From positions 36,946 through 100,945 of the forward strand of contig CAYTNV010000008.1 of NCBI GenBank assembly GCA_964439395.1: a stretch of DNA of 64,000 nucleotides, in the 5' to 3' direction. Of this stretch, positions 1 to 8,333 are shown piece by piece. The notes under the pieces are model-generated. The model saw only the letters and a program-made list of their open reading frames with translations, searched no databases and was not told where the DNA came from. This stretch comes from JAUUSJ01 sp964439395 (lineage in GTDB: Bacteria > Bacillota > Clostridia > Lachnospirales > Lachnospiraceae). The position numbers and the translations under genes are program-made. The first letter of the stretch is position 1; every line of letters begins with the position of its first letter.

Positions 1-662
1 AGAAAAGAACGAATTGTGATGGAGATTCCTATTATATAGTACCCTTAAAAATAAAAAGAAAAATGCAAGATTACTATAGAGGAAAGTTAATGATATATAA
101 AGATGATGAACCAAACGATGTGGAATCAGTTATGAAATCTGCGGAGGAATGTGTTAGGAAATATGGTGCAAAACTAGTTGTATTAGATAATCTTATGATG
201 CTTGATTTACAATGCAATGAAACTAATAGAAATACAGCACAAACTAATCTAATTAATGATTTGATTAAATTTGCAGCTAAATTTAATATAGCAGTCGTAT
301 TAATCGCACATCCAAAAAAAATGCAGGACTCAAATGCAGATGTTGGTATATACGACATCTCTGGGTCCTCTAACATTATAAATTTAGCAATGAGATCTAT
401 TGGTCTGAGAAGAACCTCTAAAAAAGAACAAGGAGATCCCAGTTCTAAGTGGGGAAAATATGATGTTGTATTAGAAATCATGAAAGATAGAATTTTTGGG
501 AAAACAGGCGAAAAAATTGGATTATGGTATGATAATGTAAGCAGAAGGTTTTATACAGATTATGATGAATATGATTATCAATATAACTGGGATGACATGA
601 ATTATAGAAATAAGCTACCATATATTGATCGGTCACTACAGGATGTATTTCCAGATAAGTAA
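1..662 (+). CDS. Phage DnaB-like replicative helicase, C-terminal part (5' partial)
   Basis: The reading frame is open from the left edge, so the N-terminus and Walker A lie outside the window. What remains is a RecA-fold C-terminal half. A Walker B strand (KLVVLDNLMML) is followed by a strand ending in AHPKK and by a GSSNIINLAMRSI segment that ends in paired arginines, a layout typical of DnaB/Twinkle-type hexameric helicases (KaiC/RecA motor). It would unwind DNA ahead of the phage polymerase. It is followed by a nuclease and a DnaE-type polymerase on the same strand, which supports a replication role. The exact subfamily (DnaB, or T7 gp4-like without primase) cannot be told from this fragment. 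Confidence 0.75.
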   Translation, partial: KRTNCDGDSYYIVPLKIKRKMQDYYRGKLMIYKDDEPNDVESVMKSAEECVRKYGAKLVVLDNLMMLDLQCNETNRNTAQTNLINDLIKFAAKFNIAVVLIAHPKKMQDSNADVGIYDISGSSNIINLAMRSIGLRRTSKKEQGDPSSKWGKYDVVLEIMKDRIFGKTGEKIGLWYDNVSRRFYTDYDEYDYQYNWDDMNYRNKLPYIDRSLQDVFPDK

Positions 663-693
663 GGGAGGTAATCAAATAGGAAAATTTGAAGGA

Positions 694-1443
694 ATGGTGT
701 GGAGCTTTAGTAGGCTCCGCACTTATGAAGAATGTCCCTATGCGTTTTATTTAAAATACATATTAGAAGAAAAAGGAGAGTCGAATTTCTTTGCTGCTAA
801 CGGAAAAGTGATGCACGAACTCTTCGAAGAATTATTAAATAAGAAGATTATTTTGCAGGATGCTCCGAAGAGTTATATGGATAAGTATGAAACAATTTAC
901 GAAGAAACAAGTATTTCTACGATGAATAAAATATTTGATAAATGCCTCGACTATTTGTGTAACGTAGATGAGTTGTCAAATAAATATGAGATTCTGGGCG
1001 TAGAACTTAAAATTGAATTTGAATATAAGGGATATAAATTTCTTGGATTTGTTGATTGTGTTTTAAAAGATAAAGAAAATGGTAAAGTTATATTAGTGGA
1101 TCATAAATCATCAGATCATTTCTTAAAAAAAGATGGAACTCCGCTAAAGACAAAAGAAAATGACTTTTTTGCCTATAAAAAACAAATGTATCTATATTGT
1201 AAAGGTTTAAAAGAGCAACTTGGAATACAAATAGATATAATTTGTTGGCATCATTTTAAAGATGATGGGCAACTTACGGTAATCCTTTTTAATGAGGAAG
1301 AAATGGAAGAAACGCTTAACTGGGCAGTTAATTTAATAGAAGAAATTAAGAAGGATACGATTTTTGATGCTGTTGTTACATACTTGAGATGCAATAAGCT
1401 ATGTGATTTTAGAAACGAGTGTGAATATAAAAATGACATTTAG
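694..1443 (+). CDS. PD-(D/E)XK nuclease, Cas4/AddB-like with Fe-S cysteines
   Basis: Reads as a PDDEXK_1 family single-strand exonuclease. The N-terminus has the SRL-TYEECPYAFYLKY motif, whose Cys is usually the first 4Fe-4S ligand. The core has a GFVDCVLKD strand and VDHKSSD, the D-x-K catalytic strand. The C-terminus has a Cys cluster (C-NKL-C-DFRNE-C). Such proteins process DNA ends in phage recombination or replication. The start is uncertain: the best ribosome site (AAGGGAGG, about 661-668) points to about 676, where the in-frame codon is ATA. The first ATG that keeps the family N-terminus is at 694, used here. The gene abuts the helicase upstream and the polymerase downstream. Confidence 0.75.
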   Translation: MVWSFSRLRTYEECPYAFYLKYILEEKGESNFFAANGKVMHELFEELLNKKIILQDAPKSYMDKYETIYEETSISTMNKIFDKCLDYLCNVDELSNKYEILGVELKIEFEYKGYKFLGFVDCVLKDKENGKVILVDHKSSDHFLKKDGTPLKTKENDFFAYKKQMYLYCKGLKEQLGIQIDIICWHHFKDDGQLTVILFNEEEMEETLNWAVNLIEEIKKDTIFDAVVTYLRCNKLCDFRNECEYKNDI

Positions 1444-1460
1444 AGAATTAGAGGGAATGG

Positions 1461-4400
1461 ATGCAAAACTACCATAAGCATACTTCATATTCCAATTGTT
1501 TTGTGTCTGACTGTGCTGCATCTTATAAACAGTATATTAATCGCACCATCGAATTAGGTCACAAAGTAATTTCAAGTGTAGAACATGGTTTTCAAGGAAA
1601 TTATTATGTTCCATATGAATTAGTAGAAAATCACAATGATTCTGTTAAAAAGAAATTTGATGATGGGGAAATTAGTAAAGAGGAGTGCCAAAAAAGTCTG
1701 TTAAAATTTGTTTTTGGAGCTGAGGCTTACTGGGTAAAAGATAGACATGCGAAAGATAGGAGTAATTGTCATATTATTTTACTGGCAAAAAATGAGGAAG
1801 GACGTAGAGATATTAATGAAGCTCTTGCTGATGCCAATATAGATGGATATTATGGACAACCGAGATTAGATTTAGAACTTATACTGAAAATTAATCCTAA
1901 AAACGTTTTTGTAACGACGGCTTGTATTGCTTATTGGAAATATGATGATATAGAAGAAATAACCAAAAGTTTCCGTGACCATTTTAAAGAAAATTTCTTT
2001 TTAGAAGTTCAGTGCCACAATACCATAGAACAAAAGAAAATCAACACAAGGATAATAGAATTAAGCAAAAAATATGGAATAGATATTATATTTGGATATG
2101 ATAGTCATTATATTTTGTCAGAAGATTCTAAACAAAGGGATAATTATATTTCAACACGTAGGAAGAATTATAAAGTAGAAGAAGATAGCGAATCTGGCTG
2201 GTATATGGATTATCCTAATGAAACAGTAGTTAGAAAAAGACTCCAAGTACAAGGTATCCTTACAGATGAAGAAATTGATAGATGTATAAAAAATACAGAC
2301 CTTATATTGGAATTTGATGACTTGTATTTTGATAAAGAAATAAAGTTACCAGATAGTTATCCAGGAAAAAGTCAGGAGTGGAAAAATCAGAAGCTTAAAG
2401 ATTTAGTTTATGATGCGTGGAATCAAATGAAACAATATGTGGACAAATCTCGATACGAAGAATATAAAGCAGGAATAGAGTATGAATTAGCTGCCATTAT
2501 AGACACGAATATGGCAGACTACTTTTTAATTGATCATAAGATTGTAACTCTAGGGGTGAGCAGAGGCGGAATTATTACTAAAACAGGAAGAGGTAGTGGA
2601 GTTTCATATTATGTAAATACCTTACTTGGTTTTAGTAATATTGATAGATTCATTTCTCCAGTTAAATTATATCCAGATAGATTTATGTCTAAAACAAGAA
2701 TTCTGCTCACGAGGTCATTACCCGATTTAGACCTGAATCTAGGTACAGTTGAAATATTCGCAAAAGCACAGGAGGATGTTATGGGAGGAAGTGACCATGC
2801 AGCTCCAATGATTTCTTATAAACCTTTGCAAAAATCATCTGCTTTTAAACTTTATGCAAAATCTCAGAATCTTGATTTTAAATTATCGAATGAAATTACA
2901 AAGCAAATTCAACTATACGAAAAGGAATTAAAAAACGCGGATACACAAGAAGAAAAAGATATGATAAGTGTATATGATTTTGTGGATAAAAAGTATCATG
3001 AATATTTAAAAGAAAGCAAGAAATATCAAGGAATCATTAATTCAAAATCTCAAGCTCCATGTGGATATTTGATTTATGATGGCTCAATTAAAAGAGAAAT
3101 CGGTCTAATTCGATGTGTATCTGAAAGTACCAAAAAAAGTGTCATTACTACCGTAATAGATGGTGCAGTTGCCGAGAAGTATAAATTTGTAAAAAATGAT
3201 CTATTAAAGGTAGATGTATGGCTCACCATTAACAAGGTATTTGAAAAAATCGGAATAAGAATACCAACAGTACCAGAAATTACAAAATTAGTTGAGAACG
3301 ATAAAAAGACTTGGAATATTTATAAAATGGGCTGCACTCTTGGAGTAAATCAATTTGATTCGGTGTTTGCAAGAAAATGTTGCACAGAATATCAACCTAA
3401 GAATATGCAGGAATTAACTGGATTAATAAGTGCTTTAAGACCAGGTTTTAAGACACAGTTAAACAATTTTTTGAGTAGAAAACCATATACTACAGGCGTA
3501 GATGAATTGGACGCTTTGTTAGAAGATAGTTACCACTATATAATGTATCAAGAGAATATTATGACTTATCTTGGATGGCTTGGAATTGAACAAACGGAAA
3601 CATACGCTATTATCAAAAAAATTAGCAAAAAAAAATTCAAAGAAAAAGAGCTTTCTGAACTAAAGGAAAGGTTGATTAAAGGTTGGATATCTCGCACAGG
3701 ATCCGAAGAAGGATTCCAGAAAACTTGGGAAATTGTAGAAGCCTTCGCAAAATATGCATTTAATGCCTCCCATGCATATAGTTATGCCTACGATTCTATT
3801 TATGGAGCATACTTAAAAGCTCATTATCCATATGAGTTTTATTCTGTTATGATGCAACATTATTCAGAAAAAGGAGAGAAAGATAAGGTTGCAGATTATA
3901 AAAAAGAAATGGAAAAATTTTTTGGAATAAAAGAAGGGGGGTATAGATTTAGAGAAGATAATCGTACTTTTACTATAGATAAAGAAAATAGCTGTATTAC
4001 ACCGTCATTATTATCTATTAAAGGGATTTCATCAACGTGTGCTCAGTTATTATATGAAAAAAGGAATAATACATATGATTCTTTTATAACTTTTTTGAAA
4101 GATATTAATAAGTCACAAATAAATGCCAGTACAGTAAAAATTCTCATTAAAATAGGATATTTTGAAGAGTTTGGAGATATCAATTGTTTATTACATATAT
4201 TTGAATTATTCAAAGAATTATATGGAAAAGAAAGAATAGTAAAAGAAAAAGCATTTAAGCTAGGAATTAAATTCGAGATAATTAGAATGTGTTGCAAAAA
4301 AGAGACAGCAAAAACGTTTTTACAGGTTGATATGGAGAAAATGTTGAGTATGTTATTTTATGGAATAATGCAGACAATAAATACTCCTCTTTCTGATAAA

Positions 4401-4718
4401 ATAAAATATCAAATAGAGTATTTAGGATATATTGGAATTGTTGACAAGAAATACGCTGGTATGTGTGTGGTGAAAGATTTAAGTGTAAAATATTCTCCTA
4501 AAATTTTATTATATGCATTAGCAAATGGAAATGATATTTCTATAAAAATAGATGCTAAAACTTTTGCAAAAAATCCATTAAAAAGAGGGGATATTATTCA
4601 CGTTAAAAATTACCACAAAAGATTCAAAACAATGTACATCAAAGGAGAATATATAAAAATGAATGAAAAGGAGTGGTGGGCAACGGAATACGAAATTTTA
4701 GAGAGGATGGTACAGTGA
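1461..4718 (+). CDS. dnaE: Phage DNA polymerase III alpha subunit (DnaE-like)
   Basis: A 1085-residue C-family replicative DNA polymerase. An N-terminal PHP domain is recognisable by YHKHTSYSN near residue 3 and by FGYDSHY near residue 212. The polymerase core has GRGSGVSYYVNTLLG near residue 378, matching the DnaE GRGSAAGS block. It is followed by a PDLDLNL strand, equivalent to the PDIDIDF motif carrying two catalytic aspartates. FNASHAYSYAYDSI near residue 770 matches the conserved FNKSHA block. The length is slightly below cellular DnaE and the sequence is divergent, as in large phages. Its last bases overlap a GTG start of the next gene, so the two were translationally coupled. Confidence 0.88.
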   Translation: MQNYHKHTSYSNCFVSDCAASYKQYINRTIELGHKVISSVEHGFQGNYYVPYELVENHNDSVKKKFDDGEISKEECQKSLLKFVFGAEAYWVKDRHAKDRSNCHIILLAKNEEGRRDINEALADANIDGYYGQPRLDLELILKINPKNVFVTTACIAYWKYDDIEEITKSFRDHFKENFFLEVQCHNTIEQKKINTRIIELSKKYGIDIIFGYDSHYILSEDSKQRDNYISTRRKNYKVEEDSESGWYMDYPNETVVRKRLQVQGILTDEEIDRCIKNTDLILEFDDLYFDKEIKLPDSYPGKSQEWKNQKLKDLVYDAWNQMKQYVDKSRYEEYKAGIEYELAAIIDTNMADYFLIDHKIVTLGVSRGGIITKTGRGSGVSYYVNTLLGFSNIDRFISPVKLYPDRFMSKTRILLTRSLPDLDLNLGTVEIFAKAQEDVMGGSDHAAPMISYKPLQKSSAFKLYAKSQNLDFKLSNEITKQIQLYEKELKNADTQEEKDMISVYDFVDKKYHEYLKESKKYQGIINSKSQAPCGYLIYDGSIKREIGLIRCVSESTKKSVITTVIDGAVAEKYKFVKNDLLKVDVWLTINKVFEKIGIRIPTVPEITKLVENDKKTWNIYKMGCTLGVNQFDSVFARKCCTEYQPKNMQELTGLISALRPGFKTQLNNFLSRKPYTTGVDELDALLEDSYHYIMYQENIMTYLGWLGIEQTETYAIIKKISKKKFKEKELSELKERLIKGWISRTGSEEGFQKTWEIVEAFAKYAFNASHAYSYAYDSIYGAYLKAHYPYEFYSVMMQHYSEKGEKDKVADYKKEMEKFFGIKEGGYRFREDNRTFTIDKENSCITPSLLSIKGISSTCAQLLYEKRNNTYDSFITFLKDINKSQINASTVKILIKIGYFEEFGDINCLLHIFELFKELYGKERIVKEKAFKLGIKFEIIRMCCKKETAKTFLQVDMEKMLSMLFYGIMQTINTPLSDKIKYQIEYLGYIGIVDKKYAGMCVVKDLSVKYSPKILLYALANGNDISIKIDAKTFAKNPLKRGDIIHVKNYHKRFKTMYIKGEYIKMNEKEWWATEYEILERMVQ

Positions 4719-4856
4719 AGCTATATTATACAACTAAAAACTATAGGCAACTAGTTAAGAATATGGTTATCCTTTATGATACAAGAGAAGCGAAAAATAA
4801 TCATATCATAGAAGAGTTTGATAGACAAAAAATTGAATACAAGAAAAAAGCTTTAC
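4715..4856 (+). pseudogene. ERCC4-type nuclease, 5' fragment cut by a TnpB element
   Basis: The start is a GTG overlapping the polymerase stop (GTGA), 8 bases after an AGAGAGG ribosome site. The product reaches VILYDTREAKNNHIIEEF, the ERCC4-nuclease signature (strand, D-T-R-E, helix), then YKKKAL. At about 4856 the phage sequence stops and TnpB-coding sequence begins in another frame. Only about 47 codons survive of a domain that needs about 150 or more, so it cannot be a working nuclease. I see no 3' part of the gene after the element. The event therefore looks like insertion plus deletion, not a clean insertion. Family assignment rests on one motif and the replication context. Confidence 0.6.
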
Positions 4857-5649
4857 AGATAAGCATATAAAGGAAATCAGAATTATTCCTAAAGCAAAAG
4901 CAAGGTTCTTTGAAATTCAGTATATTTATGAAGTTGAAGCTGTTCAGAAAAATCTTAATACCAACCATGCACTTTCGATTGATTTAGGTATCAATAACCT
5001 TGTTACTGCTGTTACAAGCAATGGAAAGAGTTTCATCATTGATGGAAGACGCTTAAAATCTATAAACCAGTGGTTTAATAAAGAGAACGCAAGGCTACAA
5101 AGTATAAAAGAGAAACAGGGTTTTGGTAAAAAGACTACAAACCGTCAAAAGGCTATAGCAAGGGATAGAAACAACAAAGTGAATGATTACATGAACAAAA
5201 CTGCCCGTATGATAATTAACTACTGTATCTCTAAAGATATAGGTGTTCTTGTGGTTGGTTACAACGAAACATTCCAACGCAGTAGCCATATAGGAAAAAA
5301 GAATAACCAGAATTTTGTAAATATTCCTTATGGTCAGCTAAGGGATAAACTTCAGTATCTGTGTGGTCTGAATCATATCGTTTTTGTAAAACAGGAAGAA
5401 AGCTACACTTCTAAAGCATCATTTTGGGATAAAGATATTATGCCTGTTTACAATGCTGATAATCCGCAAAGCTATCATTTTAGTGGGAATCGCATCCATA
5501 GGGGAATGTATAAAACAAAGAATGGTATTACATTGAATGCTGATGTAAATGGTGCATTAAATATTTTGCTTAAAAGTAATGTTGTGAGCCTCACAGCTCT
5601 ATACAGTAGAGGCGAAGTGGACACGCCTATAAGAATAAGGGTTGCCTGA
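4857..5649 (+). pseudogene. tnpB: IS200/IS605-type TnpB (RNA-guided nuclease), N-terminally truncated
   Basis: The frame reads from KHIKEIRIIPKAKARFFEI at 4861 to a TGA ending at 5649, about 265 residues against the usual 370-430. The RuvC aspartate (LSIDLGINNLV), the RuvC glutamate (VVGYNE) and the last aspartate (NADVNGALN) are all present. The zinc-finger region looks degraded: the usual C-x2-C pairs are not seen, and SKASFWDKD stands where TSKCSFLD is typical. The N-terminal RNA-binding wedge domain and start codon are missing, and no tnpA is nearby. The first ATG in frame is at 5179, after the first catalytic residue. Most likely a dead remnant. A fusion product starting in the ERCC4 gene would need a frameshift. 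Confidence 0.85.
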
Positions 5650-5740
5650 GTATTCAGGTGGAAACTTAAATACCAAACTTCTTAAATAGGAGCGAAGCTC
5701 CTTAGAAGCTACGTACCTTTAGGTGCGTGGTAGTTCACGA
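5650..5740 (+). mobile_element. IS605-type right end with omegaRNA-like hairpins
   Basis: Directly after tnpB come two compact hairpins. AGGAGC-GAA-GCTCCT lies at 5688-5702. ACGTACC-TTTA-GGTGCGT lies at 5711-5728 and is followed by GGTAGTTCAC. Such hairpins form IS200/IS605 right ends, and the transcribed strand is the scaffold of the TnpB guide RNA. If the end is at GTAGTTCAC (about 5739), the bases from about 5740 would be the guide segment. No matching left end is seen. Confidence 0.65.
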
Positions 5741-5796
5741 GTTATGCAAGAACTGTTTAGATTCAAAAATTTTAAAATAATAAAAATAGAATTTAT

Positions 5797-5820
5797 AAGG
5801 AGCGATAAAAATCGCTCCTT
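5797..5820 (+). terminator. Perfect 9-bp hairpin after the TnpB element
   Basis: AAGGAGCGA pairs with TCGCTCCTT around a 6-base loop. Only a short ATTT follows, so it may be a weak terminator or a processing hairpin. It separates the remnant from the next phage genes. Confidence 0.5.
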
Positions 5821-5929
5821 ATTTACGTGAAAATTTCTCCTAAATTTTTTTTAACTATTAAGAAGATATGTATAGAGAGATATCTGAAAGGATACCTTGC
5901 AAAAAATAAGACTGAAAGGAAGAAAAAAC

Positions 5930-6250
5930 ATGGCAAGACCTGGAAAACATAAAGCAAAGTATGACAGATATAAAGCTTCTGGACATACACAGTTAAACAA
6001 AATTAGAAAAGCAGAAACTCATAAACGAAGAATGAAAAGATTCGCCAAAAGACGAGAAGAAGGAAGGTCTTATGAATATTCTCCAAATCCTTATAAAAAA
6101 GAATCTGAGGAATATATTTTAGAGGCAAATAAAAGACAGCATAAGAATATCAACAAGCAGCTACCTTTACAGAGATGGACAAGTATTATGCGAAAATTGG
6201 ATGATTACATCCTTGAAAAGAAAAAAGAAGCAAAAAGAAAGGCCTCATGA
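5930..6250 (+). CDS. Small, very basic phage protein of unknown function
   Basis: A 106-residue protein rich in Lys and Arg from end to end (MARPGKHKAKYDRYK..., a KRRMKRFAKRR stretch, C-terminal EKKKEAKRKAS). A GAAAGGAAG ribosome site lies 8 bases before ATG 5930. An upstream in-frame TTG at 5897 has no such site. No family is recognised. The charge suggests a nucleic-acid-binding or virion-packaged role, but that is inference. It opens a new transcription block after the TnpB remnant, and the next gene starts 12 bases after its stop. Confidence 0.6.
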   Translation: MARPGKHKAKYDRYKASGHTQLNKIRKAETHKRRMKRFAKRREEGRSYEYSPNPYKKESEEYILEANKRQHKNINKQLPLQRWTSIMRKLDDYILEKKKEAKRKAS

Positions 6251-6262
6251 GGTGATAGATAT

Positions 6263-6673
6263 ATGCAGAGAAATAAATATTTAGAAAAAATCGGAATTCC
6301 AATAGATGAGTATGGCGTGAATATGTGTGATGACTTAAACGATGCGAGACAAAAGTGTTGGAAAGAGGAACAGGAAAAATATGGGTTTGATCGTAGAGAA
6401 GTCTGGGAACTTGATAGGCTCTTTGTGGAGTGGCTTTATTCACATTTAAAGATGTATAAAAAAGTACGTAAGAATAGTGTACCAGATCATTTAATTGTAA
6501 CAACAGAATATCCTGACGCGATACTTTCCTTTAAAGAAGGAATTAATTTGATTTTAAAAGCTTGCAAAAAATGGCTACTGGATGAAGACTACGAAAAAAG
6601 AAATTCTTCCATAGAAATGAAGAAGGCGATAAAACTTTTTGCCGATATTTCTAGTGAGTTGAATCACATATGA
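6263..6673 (+). CDS. Phage protein of unknown function
   Basis: A 136-residue, mostly helical, soluble protein without signal or membrane segment. A Trp/Tyr-rich centre (EVWELDRLFVEWLYSHLKMYKK) is followed by a stretch (SVPDHLIVTTEYPDAILSFKEGINLILKACKKWLL) that looks like a small helical bundle. It starts with ATG after a GAGGTGATAG ribosome site. Its stop overlaps the start of the next gene by four bases (ATGA), so both belong to the same polycistronic block. I do not recognise the family. Confidence 0.6.
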   Translation: MQRNKYLEKIGIPIDEYGVNMCDDLNDARQKCWKEEQEKYGFDRREVWELDRLFVEWLYSHLKMYKKVRKNSVPDHLIVTTEYPDAILSFKEGINLILKACKKWLLDEDYEKRNSSIEMKKAIKLFADISSELNHI

Positions 6674-6909
6674 ATAAGTTTGTCATAAAATTAGGGAGCG
6701 TAAATGATGTAGCATTATTTTGTGCTACATGTAGAAAATATAGGAGCGATATAGTTTATATAATCGCAGGAAACAAAGTTGATGCAAAGTCCATCCTTGA
6801 GATTATGTGTATCGGGATAAGCAAAGATGCAGAAGTTTGCATTTGTTCTGAGGATAAGGAAATATGCAAAAAATTCAAGGAAGATATTCAACTTTGGATA
6901 AAGTATTAG
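6670..6909 (+). CDS. HPr-like fold protein lacking the phospho-histidine
   Basis: A 79-residue protein resembling the PTS phosphocarrier HPr. It starts with a beta strand (FVIKLGSVNDVALFC) and carries KVDAKSILEIMCIGI, matching HPr's V-x-A-K-S-I-x-x-I-M-x-L block around the regulatory Ser46. The histidine-containing loop (GLHARPA) is replaced by GSVNDVAL, so it cannot carry phosphate as HPr does. Its 4-base overlap with the gene before suggests coupling. It may bind a host PTS or CcpA partner, or just reuse the fold. That is inference. Confidence 0.55.
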   Translation: MNKFVIKLGSVNDVALFCATCRKYRSDIVYIIAGNKVDAKSILEIMCIGISKDAEVCICSEDKEICKKFKEDIQLWIKY

Positions 6910-6929
6910 ATTGGAAAGGATATAAATTT

Positions 6930-7610
6930 ATGAGAATTATTAGTTCGAATTATGAAATAATTACCCCTATTTCGGAGGGAGGGTTAGAAGAACTAAAGAA
7001 AATCGAAAAAATCGCTAGAACTTGCTATAAAAGTGAAGGGCTTATCAAAGAGGATGGTGAAAGTGCAAAGAGATTAATTACTACGCTTATTAAGAATGGG
7101 CACGAGGCAATGTTAGAACACGGAGGTTTGACAATCAAGTTCTTTGTCGACAGGGGGATTTCTCACGAAATTGTAAGACATAGGCTTGCGAGCTATGCCC
7201 AGGAGAGTACTCGATATTGTAATTACTCTAATGAAAAATTTGAAAGTGAGATATCTTATATATCTATTATTGATGGAATGTTAGAGGATAAGAAAATGTC
7301 AGTGTTACCAAATAGCACACTTAGTGTAATGTATGAGGTATGGAAAAATACTATGGAAGTATGTGAGGCCGCATATTTTAAAATGATTAAACTTGGGGCA
7401 ACTCCGCAAATCGCAAGAAGTGTTTTACCAAATTCTTTGAAAACAGAATTAGTTATGACTGCGAATTATCGAGAATGGCGCAATTTCTTCAAACTAAGAA
7501 CAGCGAACGTTGCACATCCTCAAATGAAAGAGGTAACAATTCCGTTACTAGAGGAACTAAAAAGAAAACTGCCGATTATTTTTGATGATATATGTGTTGA
7601 AACTTTTTAA
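6930..7610 (+). CDS. thyX: Flavin-dependent thymidylate synthase ThyX
   Basis: Methylates dUMP to dTMP using methylenetetrahydrofolate, NADPH and FAD. The signature RHR-x2-SYAQES-TRY starts near residue 83 and matches the ThyX motif RHRxxSxNxxSxR. The length (226 residues) is normal. ATG 6930 is chosen because it follows an AAAGGA site and gives the family N-terminus (MRIISSNYEII). A longer frame from 6864 overlaps the HPr-like gene and has no ribosome site. It forms a thymidine-supply set with the phage dUTPase further on. ThyX suits an anaerobic host. Confidence 0.95.
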   Translation: MRIISSNYEIITPISEGGLEELKKIEKIARTCYKSEGLIKEDGESAKRLITTLIKNGHEAMLEHGGLTIKFFVDRGISHEIVRHRLASYAQESTRYCNYSNEKFESEISYISIIDGMLEDKKMSVLPNSTLSVMYEVWKNTMEVCEAAYFKMIKLGATPQIARSVLPNSLKTELVMTANYREWRNFFKLRTANVAHPQMKEVTIPLLEELKRKLPIIFDDICVETF

Positions 7611-7648
7611 TCGTTTAGAATGCAAAAAGTAAAGGAAGGAGAGTGTTT

Positions 7649-8296
7649 ATGAGAAAATATGAATTTGCAGAAGAAACAAAGGTGTTTTTAGGGAAAACTT
7701 TACACAGAATTCGAGCAGTTCATGATTTTGGAAATGTAAGAAAAGGAGAACTCGGCGGGTTCATTGAGAAAGAGGAGAATCTTTCTCATGATGGAGATTG
7801 TTGGGTTGGAGGAAATGCAGTGGTCGTGGAAAACGCCCGTGTCACAGGAGATGCCTATGTCACAGGGAATGCAGTGGTCGTAGAAAATGCTCAGGTCACA
7901 GGAAATGTTTGGGTTGGAGTAAATGCTTGGGTCACAGGAAGTGCTTGGGTTGGAGAATATGCCTGTGTAGAAGGATATGCTATTGTTAGAGATGGTGCAG
8001 TAATTGGAGGGGATGCAGTAATTAGAGTACATGCAGTAATTGGAGAAGATACTTGCATTTCCAAAACAGAAGACTATTTGGTTGTGGGACCTATTGGAAG
8101 TCGAAATGGCTATACCACATTTTACAAAAACAAAGATAATGGCATTTCCGTATCTTGTGGATGTTTCAGCGGAACGATCGAAGAGTTTTTGGAAGCGGTT
8201 AAGAAAACTCATGGAAATAATAAATATGCAAACGAGTATATAGAAATTGCAAATTTTGCAAATAAAAAAATAAAAGAGGAGGGAATGCTTTCTTAG
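7649..8296 (+). CDS. Left-handed beta-helix (hexapeptide repeat) phage protein
   Basis: A 215-residue protein. Residues about 45-130 are a run of hexapeptide-like units (GNAVVVEN, ARVTGDA, YVTGNA, VWVGVNA and so on), the signature of a left-handed beta-helix as in bacterial acyltransferases. The N-terminal part (KTLHRIRAVHDFGNVRKGELGGFIE) and the C-terminal about 70 residues are non-repetitive. The repeats are visible in DNA as 18-base near-repeats (GTCACAGGAAATG, GCAGTGGTCGTGGAAAA). No acyltransferase active-site motif stands out. ATG 7649 lies after AAGGAAGGAGA, with a GTG two codons before. Function unknown: structural or transferase-like. Confidence 0.7.
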   Translation: MRKYEFAEETKVFLGKTLHRIRAVHDFGNVRKGELGGFIEKEENLSHDGDCWVGGNAVVVENARVTGDAYVTGNAVVVENAQVTGNVWVGVNAWVTGSAWVGEYACVEGYAIVRDGAVIGGDAVIRVHAVIGEDTCISKTEDYLVVGPIGSRNGYTTFYKNKDNGISVSCGCFSGTIEEFLEAVKKTHGNNKYANEYIEIANFANKKIKEEGMLS

Positions 8297-8333
8297 CATA
8301 ACTAAAAATCTGTGCTAAGAGAGTCACAAGTAT

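Noticed and set aside
6864..6929. Longer N-terminus for ThyX
   Set aside because: Overlaps the HPr-like gene, lacks a ribosome site and adds residues not typical of the family.
7797..8060. Short regular repeats that could be a CRISPR array
   Set aside because: They are 18-base in-frame coding repeats of a hexapeptide beta-helix, with no spacers and no cas genes nearby.
7700..8299. 199-codon minus-strand frame opposite the beta-helix gene
   Set aside because: Mirror of the repetitive + strand gene, Ser/Cys-rich composition, no ribosome site.
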